Of a stretch of DNA of 64,000 nt, positions 62,024 to 64,000 are shown in pieces; within the stretch, counting starts at the first letter, position 1, and every line of letters starts with the position of its first letter. The stretch is from Adenanthera pavonina (lineage: Eukaryota; Streptophyta; Magnoliopsida; Fabales; Fabaceae). Under the pieces are notes generated by a model that ran no database searches, was not told the DNA's origin, and saw only the letters and a program-made list of their open reading frames with translations. The DNA lies in contig JAIVEN010000020.1 of assembly GCA_026686845.1 (NCBI GenBank), forward strand, positions 9,265,501-9,329,500, in the 5' to 3' direction. The translations under genes were made by a program, and so were the position numbers.

Positions 62024-62125
62024 ACTAAGAAGGCACTCATATTTGTTTTTTACATTTTGAGACCAAAGCTTTTGAACGAAGAAGGGACTCACATTTGTTG
62101 TTTACATTTTGAGACCAAAGGCGGT
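62024..62125. repeat. Short direct repeat, two copies of about 55 bp
   Basis: Both copies contain 'tttacattttgagaccaaag' preceded by 'actca(t/c)atttgtt'. Only the first copy has 'cttttgaacgaagaa' before the next unit begins. Confidence 0.75.
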
Positions 62126-62150
62126 ATATATTTTTTTGGGTTCCTGTAAA

Positions 62151-62152
<2 letters not shown>

Positions 62153-62189
<37 letters not shown>

Positions 62190-62192
62190 CAC
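62153..62192. repeat. (AC)n(AT)n compound microsatellite
   Basis: An AC run is followed by an AT run, the inverted complement of the microsatellite type at 61651 about 500 bp away. Confidence 0.9.
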
Positions 62193-62875
62193 ATACATGT
62201 GTATACATGTGTATTGGAGAGAGAGACTATCTATTTGTTCTTTCTCTTTTAAATGGATCCCTTCTTTCAATTTTTATTTCTCTGAATGTGTCTCAATTCA
62301 TTTTTCTCCATTCCATCAATATTTAAGAGAAGAAAATGATCATTGTAAAATGCAATTTAAAACTCACTCTTTTATTTGATGAATATGTGATTGATTTAAA
62401 CCATTGAATGTTAAGCTAATAGTTAAAAATTTAAATTGAGACAAATTGAGCTATCTAAATTGGACTCATATTATACTCACATAAATATAAATATATAGAT
62501 TTAGACCTTGTGCAATTTACAATATTTAAGAAATGAACTACACTATTTACAATGCATAAATAGTGTGACTTGTTGCTCTTCATTTAAATACTTGTTTCAC
62601 ACAACAACTTATGACTTCATTCTAGAAAAAAAAAATCATTTTCAATGCATAAAGATTATTTTGTTGAAACTAACATGCATAAATATGAAAATTCTTCACG
62701 TCCATAAATTATTCATTGCAATAGACAGAAAGAAAAATCTAGTTATTCCATTAATTCTTTAACACAAGTTCAAAGGATAGATCCCACTTTAAAGGCTAAA
62801 TTCAATTATATCAATCTTGAGAGTTGGAGTAAACTCGGAAAGTATATTTGGAAGAATTTTATTTTTGACTAATAA

Positions 62876-64000
62876 ATAATTAGTAAAATATATACTTAGA
62901 TAGTTCAAAATAACACACGATAATAAATTTATTCAAATTGCCATAATTGGAAAGAAATTTATGCGTGAGTTATAATGATAATATGACTTGTAAGATTTTA
63001 AAAAAATCTTTACAGAAACAGTCTTTCGGCATAATCAATTATTTAGTACACTTAATTTAGTTTTATTTATTAAGAATACAGGTATGATCATTTTATTTAA
63101 AAGTATATTTAATGAAACATATTAAAATTCTGTTTAATTAATTTATTTGAAGATATATTCTTTCAGTGCACTTTTGTATGAAATATAATTTATACTTTAA
63201 ATTGGATTTGTGCGTAATTTTGTTATAAAACATATCCACGCATAACATTTCGCATTCTCTTGCCGTCCTCAATATTTGAATTATAAAAGTAGCGTTGATA
63301 ATCTCGACCTCAGTGGACACTCGCTTCATGATATGAGACCGTGGCAGCATTGTAGTAGGTCATGACTCTAGCCCTGTTATATTCTATTTTAGTGATTTTG
63401 AATGTTTTAGTGGTGAATTTTTGGGTTTTAAATTGTAGGGTGTTATAATATGGATCCAATAGGTGATGTTAGGTCTAGTGACCAATATGATTAATTTTGA
63501 TAATATCAAATAATAGAATAAAAAGTTTGCATGATATGGTTATTTAATATTATTATATATTTTATATCATGCTTATTATATGAGAAATAAATTAATTAAC
63601 TATTGAGTTTAATATGAATTTTTTATATAGTTAAATCAAAAAGAGGAATATAAATTGTGGAATTAATTAATGGAGTAAAGAATTTCAAGAATAAGAAAAA
63701 AGTTTGGGACAAGAGGAACTTAGGAACTTAAATGAAAATATCAAGATTCAAGTTTTTAGTTTTTGAGTTTAGATGTAAATAGTTAAGGATATTTGAGTTT
63801 AAAAAGTTTTTCAAATAATTTTAGAACATTCTTTTAATATCCTTAAATATTTTAAATCTAAAAATCAAATTAAGCCTTGATTCCTTCATTCCGGTAAGCT
63901 TTTTAAAGTGTCAACAAAAGTAATCAATTCCCCCTTAATTATAACCTATTCTATCAGTTACTCATTTCTATCTTATGTTTTCTTTATAATATAATTGATT
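62876..64000. other. AT-rich DNA, nothing recognised
   Basis: There is no gene, RNA gene or clear transposon end here. A slightly GC-richer stretch at 63235-63375 yields only a short minus-strand reading frame with no family resemblance. Confidence 0.5.

Larger units (their letters stand above)
59561..62875. repeat. Tandem segmental duplication, unit 2
   Basis: It opens with 'cacatgaagattagttttgg' at about 59566 and closes with 'gaattttatttttgac' at about 62857-62872. It contains the foldback element 59649-61466 plus inverted microsatellites at 61651 and 62153. At the place where unit 1 carries the Stowaway, unit 2 reads continuously 'ggaaagtatatttggaag'. Confidence 0.8.

Overview
The window is nuclear DNA of a dicot plant. 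The evidence is spliced genes with GT-AG introns and plant-type products, very AT-rich intergenic DNA (clearly above 60% A+T by eye), a Sirevirus-type copia retrotransposon, and Stowaway-, hAT- and Mutator-like small transposons. I cannot name the species. The exon models below were built by hand from protein-family similarity and splice sites; no transcript data were available.

Layout. 1-778: edge of a decayed Ty3/gypsy element (gag relic plus LTR). 4066-7954 (-): vacuolar iron transporter of the VIT1 type, four coding exons. 10830-14247 (+): aspartate-semialdehyde dehydrogenase pseudogene that still has introns but carries in-frame stops, a frameshift, a lost splice donor and a missing exon. 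16282-17707 (-), with a 5' leader exon near 19.2 kb: core spliceosomal protein SmD2, including a 19-nt micro-exon. 22013-34195: complete-length but coding-dead Sirevirus (Ty1/copia) on the minus strand, with two LTRs of about 1.85 kb, a 5-bp target duplication AGTAG, a Met-tRNA-type primer site, a polypurine tract, gag, pol and an envelope-like third ORF. 34.4-35.8 kb and 37.1-37.5 kb: probable non-autonomous TIR elements. 38305-40484: LTR relics related to the Sirevirus but carrying a different internal repeat. 41612-41993: a minisatellite. 46754-51278 (+): SDS-type meiotic cyclin, seven exons. 53772-58361 (-): RRM protein of the BPA1 (binding partner of ACD11) family, six exons. 58524-62875: a tandem segmental duplication whose two units were each hit by a different transposon. 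62876-64000: nothing recognised.

The five host loci are unrelated in function (iron storage, amino-acid biosynthesis, splicing, meiosis, cell-death-associated RNA-binding protein) and do not form a cluster. Most of the unusual structure lies in the mobile DNA. The best items are the reciprocal empty sites in the 58.5-62.9 kb duplication, the 1.8-kb foldback Mutator-like element with an exact 9-bp target duplication, and two related LTR families that share a backbone but carry different arrays of short dyad motifs. I found no convincing new multi-gene system.
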